Source: Blastococcus fimeti
GTDB lineage: Bacteria; Actinomycetota; Actinomycetes; Mycobacteriales; Geodermatophilaceae
Reading direction: 5' to 3'
Length of the DNA stretch: 64,000 nucleotides
Assembly: GCA_900102115.1 (NCBI GenBank)
Contig: FNAW01000007.1
Span: 38,354-102,353, forward strand
Position 1 is the stretch's first letter; each line of letters opens with the position of its first letter. Positions 26,785 to 35,458 of this stretch are shown here, in pieces. A program made the position numbers and the translations under genes. Below the pieces are notes generated by a model. That model was not told the DNA's origin, did not search any database, and saw only the letters and a list, made by a program, of their open reading frames with translations.

Positions 26785-29327
26785 TGGCCGGGATGGGTGG
26801 GGGCAACCTGCGGGTGCTCGGCGGTCGCCCGGAGGGCGTGACCTCGCTGCACGTCGACGACGACCTGGAGACGCGCAGCCGGATCGTCGTGGTGGGCAAC
26901 GGCATGGCCGGCGCCCGGTTCGTCGAGGAGGTGCTCGACCGCGGCGGGGACGGGCAGTTCTGCATCACCGTCCTGGGCGACGAGCCGCACGGCAACTACA
27001 ACCGGATCATGCTCTCGCCGGTGCTGGCCGGGGAGTCCCACGAGGACGAGATCGTCCTCAACAGCCACGACTGGTACGCCGACAACGGCGTCACCCTGCG
27101 GGCCGGCGTCCGCGCCGAGCGGATCGACACCGCCGCCAAGCAGGTGCACGCCGACGACGGCTCGGTCACCCCCTACGACCACCTGGTGCTGGCCACCGGC
27201 AGCTACTCGTTCGTGCCGCCCATGAACGGGGTCCGCCGGGACGACGGCTCGCTGCTGCCCGGCGTCTACGGCTTCCGCACCATCGACGAGACCCGGGCGA
27301 TGCTCGAGGCCACCGGCCGTTGCCGGCGTGCGGTGGTGATGGGCGGCGGCCTGCTCGGGCTCGAGGCGGCCCGCGCGTTGCAGGGGCACGGGTTGCAGGT
27401 CGAGCTCGTGCACGCCATGCCGTGGCTGATGAACGCCCAGCTCGACGCCGAGGCCGGCGCGATCCTGAAGAGGAGCGTCGAGTCCCTCGGCATCACCGTG
27501 CACCTCGACGTCCTGGCCTCCGAGGTGCTGGGCGCCGAGCACGTCGAGGGCGTCGTCCTCAAGGACGGCCGGCGGCTGGACTGCGACCTGCTCGTCGTCG
27601 CCGCCGGGGTCCGCCCGCACACCGACGTCGCCGTCCGGTCGGGGCTGGAGGTGGAGCGGGCGATCGTCGTCGACGACCAGCTGCGCACCGACGACCCGGA
27701 CGTCTACGCGATCGGCGAGTGCGCCCAGCACCGCGGCTCGGTCTACGGCCTGGTCGCCCCGGCGTGGGAGCACGCGAAGGTGCTGGCCGACGTCCTCACC
27801 GGCACCGACCCGGACGCCGAGTACACCGGCAGCCGCACCGCCACCAAGCTCAAGGTCGCCGGTGTCGACGTCGCCGTCATGGGGGTGAGCACCCCCGAGC
27901 GGGACGACGACGAGTTCCTGGTGATCTCCGAGCCCAAGCGCGGCGTGCACCTGTCGGTGGTCATCCGCGACGACAAGCTGGTCGGCGCCACGCTGCTCGG
28001 CGACACCCGCAAGGTCGCCTTCCTGACCCAGGCCTTCGACCGCGGTGCGCCGCTGCCCGAGGAGCGGATCCGGCTGCTGGTCGACCTCTCCGACGGCGCG
28101 GCGGAGGTGGGCGTCGCCGAGATGCCGGCCGACTCCCAGGTCTGCAACTGCAACGGCGTCTCCAAGGGCGACATCTGCGGCGCGGTCGCCGACGGCTGCG
28201 GCAGCGTCGGTGCGGTCATGGACCGCACCCGCGCCGGCAAGGGCTGCGGCTCCTGCAAGTCGCTGGTGAAGCAGATCGTCGAGTGGGCCGCCGACGGCGA
28301 GGTGACCGAGGACGCCTCCGCCTCCTGGTACGTGCCGGGGATCCCGCTGGCCAAGCCCGAGCTCATGGCCGCCATCCGGGAGCAGGACCTGCGCAGCGTC
28401 TCGGCGGTGTTCGCCGCGCTCGCCCCGGGCGGCAAGGAGGACGCGAAGTCGAAGATGGGCCTCACCTCGCTGCTCAAGCTGATCTGGGGCGCGGACTTCG
28501 TGCCGCAGAAGGACGGCGAGTTCATCAACGACCGGGTGCACGCCAACATCCAGCGCGACGGCACGTTCTCCGTCGTCCCGCAGATGAAGGGCGGGGTGAC
28601 GACGCCGGCGCAGCTGCGCCGCATCGCCGACGTCGCCGAGAAGTACGAGGTGCCGATGGTCAAGGTCACCGGCGGCCAGCGGATCGACCTGCTCGGCGTC
28701 CGCAAGGAGGACCTGCCGGCGATGTGGTCCGACCTCGGCATGCCCAGCGGCTACGCGTACGGCAAGAGCATGCGGACGGTGAAGACGTGCGTGGGCTCGG
28801 ACTTCTGCCGGTTCGGCCTCGACGACTCCACCCAGCTCGGCATCGACCTGGAGACCCGGTTCCAGGGCATCGAGAGCCCGGCCAAGATCAAGATGGCCGT
28901 CGTCGGCTGCCCGCGGAACTGCGCCGAGGCCTACGTGAAGGACGTCGGCGTCGTGGCGGTCGGCAGCGGCAAGTGGGAGGTCTACGTGGGCGGGGCCGCG
29001 GGCGCCACGGTGCGCAAGGGCGACCTGCTGGCCACCGTCTCCTCCGCGCAGGAGGTCATGACGCTGACCGGCCGGTTCCTGCAGTACTACCGGGAGAACG
29101 CCAACTGGCTGGAGCGGACCTACGACTTCGTGCCCCGCGTCGGGCTGGAGGCGATCCGGGCGGTGCTGGCCGACGACGCGGCGTGCGCCGACCTCGACGC
29201 CGGCATCCAGCGCTCGATCGACGCGTACACCGACCCGTGGGGTCAGGATCTCGCCGAGCCCGCGACGCCGGGCCAGTTCCGCCCGTCCCTGCCGCTGATC
29301 GACCTGCCGAAGGTGCCGGTCCGATGA
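26784..29327 (+). CDS. nirB: Nitrite reductase (NADH) large subunit NirB
   Basis: This 847-residue protein has the full NirB layout: an FAD/NAD(P)H disulfide-reductase-like part (residues about 32-330, IVVVGNGMAGARFVEE; VVMGGGLLGLEAARAL), a BFD-type [2Fe-2S] domain (C454, C456, C488, C491), and a siroheme/[4Fe-4S] sulfite-nitrite reductase part with CVGSDFC (C669, C675) and CPRNC (C709, C713). It reduces nitrite to ammonium with NADH. GTG 26784 overlaps the preceding TAG by one base and has GGAGG 5 bases upstream; ATG 26793 is possible. It overlaps nirD by 4 bases. Confidence 0.96.
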
Positions 29328-29671
29328 GCCTGACCGACGAGCTCGCCCCGACCGGCACCGAGCGCACCCCCACCGAGCACACGGTCGGCCGGCTGGACGA
29401 GATCCCGATGGGGGAGGGGCGGGCCTACGTCGTCGGCGGCGTGCAGGTCGCGGTGTTCCGGCTGCGCGACGGCTCGCTGCACGCCACCCAGGCGGCCTGC
29501 CCGCACGCCGGCGGACCCCTGGCCGACGGGCAGACCGACGTCGACGTGCTCGTCTGCCCGCTGCACCTGTACGCCTACCGGTGGAGCGACGGCTCCGCGA
29601 TCAGCGGAGCGGCGCCGATCCGGCTGTTCCCCGTCCGTGAGCAGGACGGCGACCTGGTCGTCACGGTCTGA
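29324..29671 (+). CDS. nirD: Nitrite reductase (NADH) small subunit NirD
   Basis: This 115-residue Rieske-fold protein contains ACPHAGGPL and VCPLHLYAYR, so both Cys-x-His and Cys-x2-His ligand pairs are present. Some NirD proteins lack these ligands; here a [2Fe-2S] cluster is possible. It partners NirB. ATG 29324 overlaps the nirB stop in ATGA. The operon ends here, followed directly by twin perfect palindromes. Confidence 0.94.
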   Translation: MSLTDELAPTGTERTPTEHTVGRLDEIPMGEGRAYVVGGVQVAVFRLRDGSLHATQAACPHAGGPLADGQTDVDVLVCPLHLYAYRWSDGSAISGAAPIRLFPVREQDGDLVVTV

Positions 29672-29728
29672 CCGGACTTTCGGCGCCGAAAGTCCGGTCC
29701 CCCGAGGGACTTTCGGCGCCGAAAGTCC
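29671..29728. terminator. Twin perfect palindromes after nirD (bidirectional terminator candidate)
   Basis: 29671-29698 is a 28-bp perfect palindrome and 29707-29728 a 22-bp perfect palindrome; both contain the same core ACTTTCGGCGCCGAAAGT. They lie between the stops of nirD (plus) and the XRE regulator (minus), so they could end transcripts from both sides. The exact duplication of the core is unusual for a simple terminator. Confidence 0.7.
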
Positions 29729-29745
29729 TGAGGCGGGGTCGGGGG

Positions 29746-30327
29746 TCAGCGGTCGGCGGGGCGGGCGCGGACGTGCATCCGCTCGCCCTGGGGGCCGAAG
29801 AGCACCAACGCCTCGGCCGGCTCCGGGAACGGATTCCCGAACGTGTGCGGCACCCGGGTGTCGAACTCGACCACCTCGCCCGGGCCCAGCACGAAGTCGC
29901 GCGCGCCCAGCAGCAGCCGGACCCGGCCGGACAGCACGTAGAGCCACTCGTAGCCCTCGTGCGTCTTCTGGTCGGTCTCCTGCACCCGCCACCTGGCCGG
30001 GAGCAGCATCTTGTGGGCCTGGATGCCTCCGGCCTGACGGGACAGCGGAACCATCGTCATGCCGTCCTCGCGCTCGATCGGTCGCCCGTGCACCCGCGGG
30101 TCGGCCGGCGCCGGGATGTCGACGAGGTCGTCGAGCGCGACCCCGTACACCCGGGCCAGGGGGAGCAGCAGCTCCAGGGTGGGACGGCGGCCGCCCGACT
30201 CGAGCCGGGACAGCGTGCTCACCGAGATGCCGGTGGCGTCGGCGATGTCGACCAGCGTGGAGCCCCGGTCGGTGCGGAGCGCCCGCAGCCGGGCACCCAC
30301 GTTCAGCAGGACGTCGTCGTCGGTCAT
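29746..30327 (-). CDS. XRE-family regulator with C-terminal cupin domain
   Basis: The 193-residue protein has an XRE helix-turn-helix at residues about 9-66 (RLRALRTDRGSTLVDIADAT, TLSRLESGGRRPTL) and a cupin_2 effector domain at about 110-185 (EWLYVLSGRVRLLLGARDFV, VVEFDTRVPHTFGNP). Such proteins usually repress a neighbouring gene and sense a small ligand in the cupin. It is divergent from the flavin oxidoreductase gene, with an inverted repeat in the gap. Start ATG 30327 is the start giving a complete HTH; the frame extends upstream without support. Confidence 0.9.
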   Translation of the reverse strand: MTDDDVLLNVGARLRALRTDRGSTLVDIADATGISVSTLSRLESGGRRPTLELLLPLARVYGVALDDLVDIPAPADPRVHGRPIEREDGMTMVPLSRQAGGIQAHKMLLPARWRVQETDQKTHEGYEWLYVLSGRVRLLLGARDFVLGPGEVVEFDTRVPHTFGNPFPEPAEALVLFGPQGERMHVRARPADR

Positions 30328-30345
30328 GGCACGAGTTTGCCATAC

Positions 30346-30363
30346 CGGCAAGGGTGCTTGCCG
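30346..30363. promoter_or_regulatory. Inverted repeat between XRE regulator and oxidoreductase genes
   Basis: CGGCAAG-GGTG-CTTGCCG is a perfect 7-bp-arm inverted repeat, 18 bases from the XRE start and 31 from the oxidoreductase start. It is flanked by ATAC on the left and ATAC on the right (30341-30344, 30364-30367). This is the likely operator of the XRE-cupin regulator. Confidence 0.6.
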
Positions 30364-30394
30364 ATACAGCGTTCCGGCGCGGACAGTGACCGGC

Positions 30395-31342
30395 ATGGAC
30401 GAGCGATACGACGTGGTGGTCATCGGAGGCGGCGCGGCAGGGCTGAGCGGAGCGCTCACCCTCTCCCGCGCACGACGCAGCGTGCTGGTGGTGGACGCGG
30501 GCGAACCCCGCAACGCACCGGCCGGGCACGTGCACAACTACCTCGGCCGGGAGGGCACCCCGCCGGCCGAGCTGTACGCGATCGGTCGCGGGGAGGTGGA
30601 GGGCTACGGCGGCGAGATCCGGAAGGGCCGCGTGGTGCAGGTCCGCCGCGAGGACGACGGCTTCCTCCTGGCCCTGGACGGCGGCGCGGAGGTGCGGGCG
30701 CGGCGCGTGCTCCTCGCGGCCGGCCTGGTCGACGACCTGCCCGAGCTGCCGGGCGTGGCCGAGCGGTGGGGGAGCACGGTGCTGCACTGCCCCTACTGCC
30801 ACGGCTGGGAGGCCCGCGACAGCGCCGTCGGCATCGTGAGCACCGGCCCGCTGGGTGCCTACGCCGCGTTGCTGTGGCGGCAGTGGACCGACGACGTCGT
30901 CCTCTTCGTGCACACCGGCGCCGAGCCGTCCGAGGCGGATCTGGAGAAGCTGGCCGCCCGGGGCGTCCGCATCGTGCGGGGCGCAGTGGCCGGCCTCGAG
31001 GGCGGCGCGGACGTCCGGCTGGCCGACGGCGAGCTGGTCGCCCGGGACGCCGTGGTCGTGGCACCGCGGTTCGTCGCCAACGGCGAGCTGCTCGCCGACC
31101 TCGGTGCGACGCCGGTGCCGATGGAGATGCACGGCGCGGTCATGGGCACCTATCTGCCGGCCGACCCGACCGGCCGCACCGACGTCCCCGGCGTGTGGGT
31201 GGCGGGCAACGCCGGCGACCTCAGCGCTCAGGTGATCGTGGCGGCGGCGCAGGGGCTCAAGGCCGGCGCGATGATCAACGCCGACCTCATCGAGGAGGAC
31301 ACCGCGCGCGCGGTGGAGGCCCGGCGGAGCGTGGCGGCATGA
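30395..31342 (+). CDS. FAD-dependent thioredoxin reductase-like/GliT-like disulfide oxidoreductase
   Basis: This 315-residue protein has an FAD-binding GxGxxG-type motif at the N-terminus (VVVIGGGAAGLSGALTLSRA) and a redox pair CPYC (C132, C135) in HCPYCHGWE, and ends with the FAD-contact block VPGVWVAGNAGDLSAQVIVA. The CPYCHG form is typical of the GliT/HlmI/TrxB-like group that oxidises dithiols of natural products or acts on small thiols, rather than the CAxC of true thioredoxin reductases. It overlaps the methyltransferase gene in ATGA. Confidence 0.88.
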   Translation: MDERYDVVVIGGGAAGLSGALTLSRARRSVLVVDAGEPRNAPAGHVHNYLGREGTPPAELYAIGRGEVEGYGGEIRKGRVVQVRREDDGFLLALDGGAEVRARRVLLAAGLVDDLPELPGVAERWGSTVLHCPYCHGWEARDSAVGIVSTGPLGAYAALLWRQWTDDVVLFVHTGAEPSEADLEKLAARGVRIVRGAVAGLEGGADVRLADGELVARDAVVVAPRFVANGELLADLGATPVPMEMHGAVMGTYLPADPTGRTDVPGVWVAGNAGDLSAQVIVAAAQGLKAGAMINADLIEEDTARAVEARRSVAA

Positions 31343-31998
31343 GCGAGCACGGGCACGGACCGGCCCGCCAGCCCGCGATCACGCGCGACTCCTACGACGA
31401 GCTCTACCGCTCGGCGCCGGCGGTCTGGACCGGCCGGCCGAACGGCCAGCTCGTCGCCGAGGCCACCGGCCTGCCGCCCGGCACCGCGCTGGATGCCGGC
31501 GCGGGCGAGGGCGGCGACGCCCTCTGGCTGGCCGCGCGCGGCTGGCGGGTCACGGCGGTCGACTTCTCGCCGGTGGCGCTGGGGCGGGGCGCGGCGAAGG
31601 CGGCCGAGCTGCTGCTGACCGACCGGATCGACTGGCGGCACGAGGACCTCGAGGTCTGGACGCCGCCCGAGGCGTCCTTCGACCTGGTCACCGCGCACTA
31701 CCTGCACTCGGCCTGGACCGATCGGGCGGCGATGTTCCGGCGGCTGGCCGCCGCGGTGGCGCCCGGCGGCACGCTGCTGGTGGTGGGGCACCAGCACGGC
31801 GAGCAGTGGGGGCACGGCCACGCGCACGCGCACGAGGCCGGCGCCCTCTACACGGCCCAGGACGTCGCGGCGGTGCTCGACCCGGACGAGTGGACCGACG
31901 TCGTCACCGAGACGCGGGACCGCGATCCGGGCGCCGCGCACCGGACCGGCAACCCGGTGCCGGACACCGTGCTGGTCGCCCGGCGTCGCGCCGTGTGA
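31339..31998 (+). CDS. Class I SAM-dependent methyltransferase
   Basis: This 219-residue protein has the SAM-binding motif I ALDAGAGEGGDALWLAARGW, followed by the acidic motif II VTAVDFSP and motif IV FDLVTAHYLHS. The N-terminal YDELYRSAPAVWTGRPNGQLV resembles TehB/thiopurine-type and related small-molecule methyltransferases. It is translationally coupled to the CPYC oxidoreductase, suggesting a shared thiol or toxicant substrate (inference). A His-rich loop (HGHAHAHEAG) could bind metal. Confidence 0.88.
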   Translation: MSEHGHGPARQPAITRDSYDELYRSAPAVWTGRPNGQLVAEATGLPPGTALDAGAGEGGDALWLAARGWRVTAVDFSPVALGRGAAKAAELLLTDRIDWRHEDLEVWTPPEASFDLVTAHYLHSAWTDRAAMFRRLAAAVAPGGTLLVVGHQHGEQWGHGHAHAHEAGALYTAQDVAAVLDPDEWTDVVTETRDRDPGAAHRTGNPVPDTVLVARRRAV

Positions 31999-32037
31999 GC
32001 CACGTCTCGGCGATCGGAGCGGCCCGGACCGTGAAGG

Positions 32038-32051
32038 TTAGGCTTGCCTAA
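32038..32051 (+). promoter_or_regulatory. IdeR/DtxR iron box
   Basis: TTAGGC-TT-GCCTAA is a perfect palindrome matching the core of the actinobacterial iron-box consensus (TTAGGTTAGGCTAACCTAA). It sits 14 bases before the ATG of the siderophore-binding protein gene, so Fe-loaded IdeR/DtxR would block transcription when iron is sufficient. Confidence 0.85.
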
Positions 32052-32065
32052 GGTAGAACTCCGGC

Positions 32066-33064
32066 ATGTCGATCTTCACGCACGGCCGGCGGGCCACGCT
32101 CGCCGGCGCCGTCTCCCTCGTCCTGCTCAGCGCCTGCGGCACCGATTCGTCGTCCGACGACGACGACAGCGGCGGGGACGCCGGAGGCGTCTTCCCCGTC
32201 ACCGTCGAGCACACATACGGCAAGGCGGAGATCCCCGAGGAGCCGCAGCGGGTCGTCTCCCTCGGCTACACGGAGCAGGACGCGATCCTGGCCTTCGGGG
32301 TCGTGCCGGTGGCCGTCCGCTACGCCTTCGGCCCGGAGGACGACGTCTTCTTCCCGTGGGCGGACGCGGCCGCGGGGGACGCGGAGCCGGAGATCATGCC
32401 GCGGACCGAGGTCGACTTCGAGGCAGTCGCAGCCATGGAGCCCGACCTCATCATGGCGGTGACCGCGGGTCTCACCGAGGAGGAGTACGACACCCTCAGC
32501 CAGATCGCGCCCACCGTCGTGGAGCCCGAGGGGTTCAAGGCCTTCGGCACCCCGTGGCAGGAGCAGACCCTGATCACCGGGCGGGCGCTGGGCCAGGAGG
32601 ACCGGGCGGAGGAACTGGTCGCCGAGGTGGAGGCACGCTTCGAGGACGCTCGCGCGGACTTCCCGCAGCTCGACGGGCGCACCTTCACCCTGTCGGGCAC
32701 GAGCTACGAGGGGGAGTACCCCTTCCACGCGTCGGAGGACACGCGCTCGCGCTTCTTCGTCGACCTCGGCATGACCGTCCGACCGGAGCTCGACGAGATC
32801 GCCGGCGAGGAGTTCTACGGCACCGTCAGCCGCGAGGAGGCGCGGCAACTGGAGGCCGACGTGCTGCTCTTCCAGTCCGGCTCACCGGAGGAGCGTGCGG
32901 GCATCGAGGGCGACCCGGTGCTCTCCGCCCTCCCCGCTGTGGAGGAAGGGCGCGCGGTGTTCATCGAGGGCGCCGACTACGACGCCCTCCAGTTCGTGAG
33001 CGTGCTGAGCCTGCCGTACCTGCTGGACAGCCTTCTGCCGAAGCTGGCCGACGTCGTCGGCTGA
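32066..33064 (+). CDS. Iron-siderophore ABC transporter substrate-binding lipoprotein
   Basis: The 332-residue lipoprotein has a signal peptide ending VLLSAC (Cys24), an acidic linker, and a type III periplasmic-binding fold of the FepB/FhuD class (EPQRVVSLGYTEQDAILAFG; DFEAVAAMEPDLIMAVTAG; VSVLSLPYLLDSLLPKL). It captures ferric siderophore outside the membrane for an ABC importer. No permease or ATPase gene lies nearby, so it must work with components encoded elsewhere. Regulation by iron is indicated by the iron box just upstream. The ATG at 32066 follows the box closely, which suggests a very short leader. Confidence 0.92.
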   Translation: MSIFTHGRRATLAGAVSLVLLSACGTDSSSDDDDSGGDAGGVFPVTVEHTYGKAEIPEEPQRVVSLGYTEQDAILAFGVVPVAVRYAFGPEDDVFFPWADAAAGDAEPEIMPRTEVDFEAVAAMEPDLIMAVTAGLTEEEYDTLSQIAPTVVEPEGFKAFGTPWQEQTLITGRALGQEDRAEELVAEVEARFEDARADFPQLDGRTFTLSGTSYEGEYPFHASEDTRSRFFVDLGMTVRPELDEIAGEEFYGTVSREEARQLEADVLLFQSGSPEERAGIEGDPVLSALPAVEEGRAVFIEGADYDALQFVSVLSLPYLLDSLLPKLADVVG

Positions 33065-33069
33065 GCTGC

Positions 33070-33107
33070 GGGCCTGCTCCGGTGGCGTTCAGCTCCGGGG
33101 CAGGCCC
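33070..33107 (+). terminator. Hairpin overlapping the end of the convergent gene
   Basis: GGGCCTGC (33070-33077) pairs with GCAGGCCC (33100-33107) just after the stop of the siderophore-binding protein gene; the right arm lies within the last codons of the convergent gene. Loop of 22 nt; weak evidence. Confidence 0.35.
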
Positions 33108-33919
33108 AGGGCGGCGAGGGCCTCGACGACGGCGTCCTCGTGCAGCAGGTCGAGGGCCAGCAGCCGGTGCAGCAGCACGCCGCGGCGGGTCAGCCGCAGG
33201 TCCGCGGCCCGCAGCCGGGGCACGGTGGCGCCCGGCCGGCCGGCGGTGACCGGCGGGTCGAGCAGGCCGGCGCGCTGCAGGTCGGCGACGTCCTCGCGGG
33301 CGCCCCACTCCGACCAGCCCCGCGGCTCGTCCGGCAGCGGCGCCATCGGCAGCGGCACCCGGTCGCGACGGCCGACGGCGGCGAGCAGTCCCAGCCGGCG
33401 CCAGCTCAGGTCGTCGGCCAGCCGCAGCGCCCGGCCGGCCACCTCGGCGTCCAGGTCGGGGGAGCAGGAGACCTCGGCGAGCAGGTAGCCCAGGTGCCGC
33501 ACCCGCCGCTCGTCGGCGGAGCGGCGGGCCGCCGCGACGACGGCCTCGGCGAGCTCGTCGGCCGCCGGCCGGCTGCCCGGACGGTCGGCGAACCAGCCGT
33601 CGGACCGGGCCGGGCGGCCCGCGCGGTGCTGGGTGGCGGCGTACTCGACGGCGAACGCCAGAGCGGCGCCGGCGCGCACCTGCTCGCGCGGCACGGGCAC
33701 GGCGGCGGCCTCGGTCGCGGCGCTGCGCAGGCAGGCGGCGAGCGGGGCGGCGATCTGCACGAGGGCGGCCGCCGGGTCGAAGACGACGGTGGCCGCCGCC
33801 CGGCTCATCGAGCCGGCCACCGGGGCACCCTGCTGGATGAGGGTGCGGCCGGGCAGCTCTGCGGTCTCCTCGGGGGCGGTCACCGGGTGATCATCGCCAA
33901 CCGGAGGCCGGTCCTGCAC
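33089..33919 (-). CDS. Hypothetical helical protein, 276 aa
   Basis: I do not recognise this gene with certainty. The protein is mostly alpha-helical, Ala/Arg/Leu-rich, with no signal peptide. Visible blocks are VGRRDRVPLPMAPLPDEPRGWSE split by loops, SWRRLGLLAAVGRRD, and a C-terminal winged-helix-like part (LRLTRRGVLLHRLLALDLL). The start is uncertain between GTG 33919 and GTG 33883. It is divergent from narK with an inverted repeat between them, and is convergent with the siderophore-binding protein gene. Confidence 0.65.
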   Translation of the reverse strand: MQDRPPVGDDHPVTAPEETAELPGRTLIQQGAPVAGSMSRAAATVVFDPAAALVQIAAPLAACLRSAATEAAAVPVPREQVRAGAALAFAVEYAATQHRAGRPARSDGWFADRPGSRPAADELAEAVVAAARRSADERRVRHLGYLLAEVSCSPDLDAEVAGRALRLADDLSWRRLGLLAAVGRRDRVPLPMAPLPDEPRGWSEWGAREDVADLQRAGLLDPPVTAGRPGATVPRLRAADLRLTRRGVLLHRLLALDLLHEDAVVEALAALGLPRS

Positions 33920-33934
33920 GCCGGCGGCTCCGGC

Positions 33935-33962
33935 CTCACCACAGCGGGTCAGCGGTGGTGAG
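33935..33962. promoter_or_regulatory. Inverted repeat upstream of narK
   Basis: CTCACCAC (33935-33942) and GTGGTGAG (33955-33962) form a perfect 8-bp inverted repeat with a 12-bp gap, between the divergent start codons of the 276-aa gene and narK. It may be an operator. Further downstream GCGAC-N6-GAAAC (33991-34006) resembles a degenerate GlnR half-site and ends 22 bases before the narK ATG. Confidence 0.45.
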
Positions 33963-34028
33963 CGGAACGGAACACGAGATCAGCCGCAGGGCGACGCCGG
34001 GGAAACCCGGAGCGGTCACCGTTCCCGC

Positions 34029-35429
34029 ATGGCCGCTCCGACCCAGCCCACCGCGACGACGGCCCCGCCCGCCGTCGCCGCGCCGCCCGCTCCGCCGTCG
34101 TCCCGACCGGGGAGGTGGATCGACGACTGGCGCCCGGAGGACCCGCAGTTCTGGGAGTCGACCGGCAAGGGCGTCGCCCGCCGCAACCTGTTCTTCTCCG
34201 TCTTCAGCGAGCACGTCGGCTTCTCGATCTGGAGCCTGTGGTCGGTGCTCGTGCTGTTCCTGCCCGAGCCGGTGTTCGGCATCGACCCGGCCGGCAAGTT
34301 CCTGCTCACCACCCTCCCGACCGCCCTGGGCGCCTTCGTGCGGCTGCCCTACACGTTCGCCGTCGCCCGGTTCGGCGGGCGGAACTGGACGATCGTCAGC
34401 GCCGCGCTGCTGCTGGTGCCCACCATCGCCACCGCCGTCGTCCTGGAACCCGGCGTCTCGTACGGCACGCTGCTGCTGGTCGCCTGCCTGGCCGGCGTCG
34501 GCGGCGGCAACTTCGCCAGCTCCATGGCCAACATCAACGCCTTCTACCCCGACCGGCTCAAGGGCTGGGCGCTCGGCCTCAACGCCGGCGGCGGCAACCT
34601 CGGCGTCCCCGTCGTCCAGCTCGTCGGGCTGCTCGTGCTGGCGACGGCCGGCGCCGAGCACCCCCGGCTGATCCTCGTCGTCTACATCCCGCTGATCATC
34701 GCCGCCGCGGTCGGTGCGGCGCTGGTCATGGACAACCTGACGACGGCGCGCAACCAGCCGCGGGCCATGCGCGAGGCCACCCGCGAGCCGCACACCTGGA
34801 TCATGTCCTTCCTCTACATCGGCACCTTCGGCTCGTTCATCGGCTTCGGCTTCGCCTTCGGCCAGGTGCTGCAGAACCAGTTCACCGGCTCCTTCGCCAC
34901 CCCGCTGGCCGCGGCGTCCCTCACCTGGCTGGGGCCACTGCTCGGCTCGCTGATCCGGCCGGCCGGTGGTGCGCTGGCCGACCGGTACGGCGGCGCCCGC
35001 ATCACCTGCTGGAACTTCGTCGCGATGGCGGTGGGCGCGTCGGTCGTCTGGACGGCGAGCCAGGTGGAGTCGCTGCCGCTGTTCGTCGTCGGCTTCGTGC
35101 TGCTGTTCGTCCTCAGCGGCCTCGGCAACGGCTCGACCTACAAGATGATCCCGGCGATCTTCCGCTCGCAGGCTCTGCAGAAGGTGGCCGAGGGCGGCGA
35201 CCCGGAGGCCGCCGACCGGCACGCGCTGCGGATGTCCGGCGCGCTGATCGGCATCGCCGGCGCGGTGGGTGCCTTCGGCGGGGTGCTCGTGAACCTGGCC
35301 TTCCGGCAGTCGTTCATGACCACCGGCACCGGCGACTCGGCCTACCTCGTGTTCATCGCGTTCTACGTCGTCTGCGTCGCCGTCACCTGGGTCGTCTACC
35401 TGCGCCCGGGTGCCGTCCATCGGGTCTAG
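34029..35429 (+). CDS. narK: Nitrate/nitrite transporter, MFS NarK/NasA family
   Basis: This 466-residue protein has about 12 membrane helices and the nitrate signature GGGNFASSMANINAFYP in helix 5, with a second NNP-type glycine-rich signature GLNAGGGNLGVPVVQL later. The arginines that bind nitrate in NarK (in helices 2 and 8) have likely counterparts in AFVRLPYTF and SLIRPAGGA. It imports nitrate or exports nitrite. The N-terminal 30 residues are Pro/Ala-rich. The start ATG 34029 lacks a ribosome site. With nirBD upstream and HemD-winged helix downstream it belongs to the nitrate assimilation set. Confidence 0.92.
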   Translation: MAAPTQPTATTAPPAVAAPPAPPSSRPGRWIDDWRPEDPQFWESTGKGVARRNLFFSVFSEHVGFSIWSLWSVLVLFLPEPVFGIDPAGKFLLTTLPTALGAFVRLPYTFAVARFGGRNWTIVSAALLLVPTIATAVVLEPGVSYGTLLLVACLAGVGGGNFASSMANINAFYPDRLKGWALGLNAGGGNLGVPVVQLVGLLVLATAGAEHPRLILVVYIPLIIAAAVGAALVMDNLTTARNQPRAMREATREPHTWIMSFLYIGTFGSFIGFGFAFGQVLQNQFTGSFATPLAAASLTWLGPLLGSLIRPAGGALADRYGGARITCWNFVAMAVGASVVWTASQVESLPLFVVGFVLLFVLSGLGNGSTYKMIPAIFRSQALQKVAEGGDPEAADRHALRMSGALIGIAGAVGAFGGVLVNLAFRQSFMTTGTGDSAYLVFIAFYVVCVAVTWVVYLRPGAVHRV

Positions 35430-35458
35430 TCGTCGGTAGCTGGTGCCACGATGCGGGC

